Source: an uncultured Gammaproteobacteria bacterium
GTDB lineage: Bacteria; Pseudomonadota; Gammaproteobacteria; Coxiellales; Coxiellaceae
NCBI GenBank assembly: GCA_903870185.1
Contig: CAIQCE010000052.1
Location: 1 to 6,797 of the forward strand
Length of the DNA stretch: 6,797 bases
Reading direction: 5' to 3'
This document shows, piece after piece, positions 5,735 through 6,797 of the stretch. Each line of letters opens with the position of its first letter. Positions within the stretch are counted from its first letter, which is position 1. The notes under the pieces were generated by a model, which made no database searches, was not told the origin of the DNA, and saw only the letters and a list, made by a program, of their open reading frames with translations. The position numbers were made by a program, and so were the translations under genes.

Positions 5735-6481
5735 TTATTTAAACTCCGCCACCACTTTCATTCCATTTCGAAGTTTACCATCAGCATTCTCAATCTCAGC
5801 ATATATGGAAATAGTGCCACTTGCTGAGTTCACACTAGTGCTGATCCTGGATACGGTTGTTTTATACGATTGCCCTGTGTCAGGCACATTGATTGTAAAG
5901 GCAGCGCCCTTGGTGAGCCAAGATAACCACTTAGAAGGCACATCTAAAGATAATAATAATTTGGAATTATCCGTGATGGAAATGAGTGGCATATTAGGTT
6001 GAACTTTTTCATAAGGCTGGACATAAATCGTATCCACCTCGCCCTCATAGGGCGCTTTGAGTATGCATTTTTTGACATTATCACGCTGGATAATGAGCTC
6101 TGCTTTTGCTGATTTATATGCAGCTGTCGCTTGAGCTAATTCCATATTGCTAGTTAATTGTAATTCATGTTGACGCTTAAAAGCCCTGTAAGCAACTTTG
6201 GTTTTGGATTCATCTGCCTCAGCTTTTAATAAAGTAGCTTTATATTGAGTACAGTCAAAGCTTATTAAGGTTTCACCTTTGGTGATGTGCTCACCATTCT
6301 TCACTGAAATAGAATTAATATCGGCTACCAATCCTCCTGATAGGGTTGCATGTTGATAGGCATATAAAATGGAGTCAATATGATGGGGTTCAGCAGGTTT
6401 GTCTAATGAAGTGTCCGCAAAGCTAACCAAAGGCAAAGAAGCACATACAATAAACATTATTTTCAGGAAACGGCTTTCCAT
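5735..6481 (-). CDS. Small secreted HlyD/RND-type periplasmic adaptor
   Basis: Starting at the ATG at 6481 gives 248 residues; an in-frame TTG at 6493 would add four, but GGAAGG lies between the two and fits the ATG, so ATG is preferred. Residues 1-22 are a Sec signal peptide (cleavage likely after VSFA); there is no lipobox. The adaptor consists of lipoyl half 1 (about 43-76, with VKNGEHITKGETLISFDC), a helical hairpin (78-137), lipoyl half 2 (138-170, KCILKAPYEGEV) and a beta-barrel (174-248). It ends at the barrel, so it lacks the membrane-proximal domain of full RND adaptors. C77 and C139 sit at the two junctions of lipoyl and hairpin and could form a disulphide. It is convergent with the M50 operon and lies between REP-like repeats. 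A role as a third part of the same envelope machine is inferred from proximity only. Confidence 0.85.
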   Translation of the reverse strand: MESRFLKIMFIVCASLPLVSFADTSLDKPAEPHHIDSILYAYQHATLSGGLVADINSISVKNGEHITKGETLISFDCTQYKATLLKAEADESKTKVAYRAFKRQHELQLTSNMELAQATAAYKSAKAELIIQRDNVKKCILKAPYEGEVDTIYVQPYEKVQPNMPLISITDNSKLLLSLDVPSKWLSWLTKGAAFTINVPDTGQSYKTTVSRISTSVNSASGTISIYAEIENADGKLRNGMKVVAEFK

Positions 6482-6485
6482 AGCA

Positions 6486-6491
6486 CCTTCC
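6486..6491 (-). promoter_or_regulatory. Ribosome binding site that decides the start of the small adaptor
   Basis: GGAAGG on the minus strand lies four bases before the ATG at 6481 and just after the alternative TTG at 6493. It can serve only the ATG, giving a 248-residue protein with a normal signal peptide start, MESRFLKIMF. Confidence 0.6.
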
Positions 6492-6592
6492 AAATTGGTA
6501 ATTTAAACCTTATATTTAAAACATATTAAGGGTAGTACACAAACCCTGGTTTTACAAGGTCAGTTTGCTTCTCAGACTCATGGGGGAAATGA

Positions 6593-6628
6593 ATGTTGGC
6601 CCCGCGCTGCGCTTGGGACCAACCTACA
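6593..6628 (-). repeat. REP-like repeat copy C
   Basis: The GTAG head is on the minus strand (plus-strand CTAC, 6624-6627), followed by a hairpin of GTTGGCCCC (6595-6603) and GGGACCAAC (6615-6623) with eight of nine pairs. It has the same length and ends as copies A and B. A partial echo, GGCCACCAACATACA, follows at 6633-6647 and may be a decayed half copy. It lies 49 bases past the TatD-family stop and 112 bases upstream of the small adaptor start, so it could act as a 3' end for the former. Confidence 0.65.
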
Positions 6629-6676
6629 ATGAGGCCACCAACATACATAATATATAACATGATGCTATACGAATCG

Positions 6677-6797
6677 TTATATCCTAAAACACCGATAAAA
6701 ATTCTCACTTGTGACCCGCGCCAACTCTTCAAGTGAAATACCTTTTAGGTCAGCCAAAAATTGAGCTACATAAGGCAAATACTGAGGCTCATTGGGC
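6677..6797 (-). CDS. TatD-family metal-dependent hydrolase, C-terminal end (runs off right edge)
   Basis: The minus strand from 6796 reads 39 codons and a TAA stop (6677-6679). The first residues are PNEPQYLPYVAQFLADLKG, followed by ISLEELARVTSENFYRCFRI. This matches the end of TatD/YcfH proteins, where an (R)N-x-P segment completes the TIM-barrel nuclease and is followed by a helix, a V/I-S/A-x-EE-x-A motif and a TxxNFxRLF ending. Family members are Mg-dependent nucleases or hydrolases in the cytoplasm. The catalytic His and Asp residues lie outside the window. It is in the same direction as the small adaptor but about 196 bases upstream of it, with a repeat between, so a shared transcript is uncertain. 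Confidence 0.8.
   Translation of the reverse strand, partial: PNEPQYLPYVAQFLADLKGISLEELARVTSENFYRCFRI

Noticed and set aside
5667..6002. 111-codon plus-strand ORF
   Set aside because: It begins inside the REP doublet and runs antisense to the well-supported adaptor gene; the reading GWPQAPVQANN is translated repeat.
6434..6481. Lipoprotein signal with C13 in the small adaptor
   Set aside because: The residues before C13 (FIV) do not form a lipobox; a Sec signal peptidase I site after VSFA fits better.
6482..6493. TTG start adding four residues to the small adaptor
   Set aside because: GGAAGG lies downstream of the TTG and serves the ATG at 6481; the added residues are not part of a better signal peptide.
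6516..6530. PmrA-like half sites (CTTAA and TTTAA) upstream of the small adaptor
   Set aside because: The gap is five bases instead of six and the central TT is absent, so it fails the consensus.
6526..6732. 68-codon minus-strand ORF upstream of the small adaptor
   Set aside because: It starts with TTG without a ribosome site, overlaps the TatD-family end in another frame, and its middle (VGWSQAQRGAN) is just the translation of REP-like copy C.
1..6797. tRNA, rRNA, CRISPR array or intact insertion sequence
   Set aside because: No cloverleaf, evenly spaced repeats, transposase or terminal inverted repeats were recognised on either strand.

Overview
The window is AT-rich (by eye roughly 35-38% GC) and has a gammaproteobacterial look. 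It most resembles the Legionella / Legionellales group. The grounds are a eukaryotic-style Rab/Ras-like GTPase with an extra helical C-terminal region, a sequence upstream of it that matches the PmrA-box consensus used by Legionella and Coxiella effector genes, and GC-rich intergenic repeats with the GTAG head of REP elements. The genus is an inference (about 0.6); the broader group is safer.

Layout, left to right. (1) 1-392, minus: N-terminal part of an unrecognised protein with two hydrophobic segments, running off the left edge. (2) 393-641: a divergent intergenic region with a weak second PmrA-like site and a plausible sigma70 promoter for the next gene. (3) 642-911, plus: an 89-residue PQ-loop / SemiSWEET-type membrane protein. 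(4) 923-970: two hairpins between convergent genes. (5) 978-1886, minus: a degenerate Rab-like GTPase, 302 residues. (6) 1887-2137: a divergent control region; its minus strand holds the PmrA box and a -10. (7) 2138-3484 and 3489-5636, plus, 4 bases apart: a two-gene operon. It encodes a GAF-like domain fused to a HlyD-type membrane fusion protein, then a 715-residue PqqD-like / M50 metallopeptidase / HlyD-type fusion. (8) 5637-5734: an inverted pair of REP-like repeats in the gap between convergent genes. (9) 5735-6481, minus: a small secreted HlyD/RND-type periplasmic adaptor. (10) 6482-6676: intergenic, with a third REP-like copy. (11) 6677-6797, minus: C-terminal end of a TatD-family hydrolase running off the right edge.

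Functionally there are two themes. The GTPase, and perhaps the leftmost gene, look like accessory, possibly host-directed genes under PmrA-type control. The three adaptor genes look like one envelope system: a cytoplasmic sensor-like GAF domain on a membrane-anchored adaptor, an intramembrane zinc metallopeptidase with a PqqD-like peptide-binding-type domain and its own periplasmic adaptor part, and a soluble periplasmic adaptor. No ABC or RND pump, TolC-like channel or precursor peptide lies in the window, so the substrate is unknown. This M50/HlyD module is the best candidate for a poorly described system; the PmrA-box/GTPase pair is the best-supported regulatory observation.
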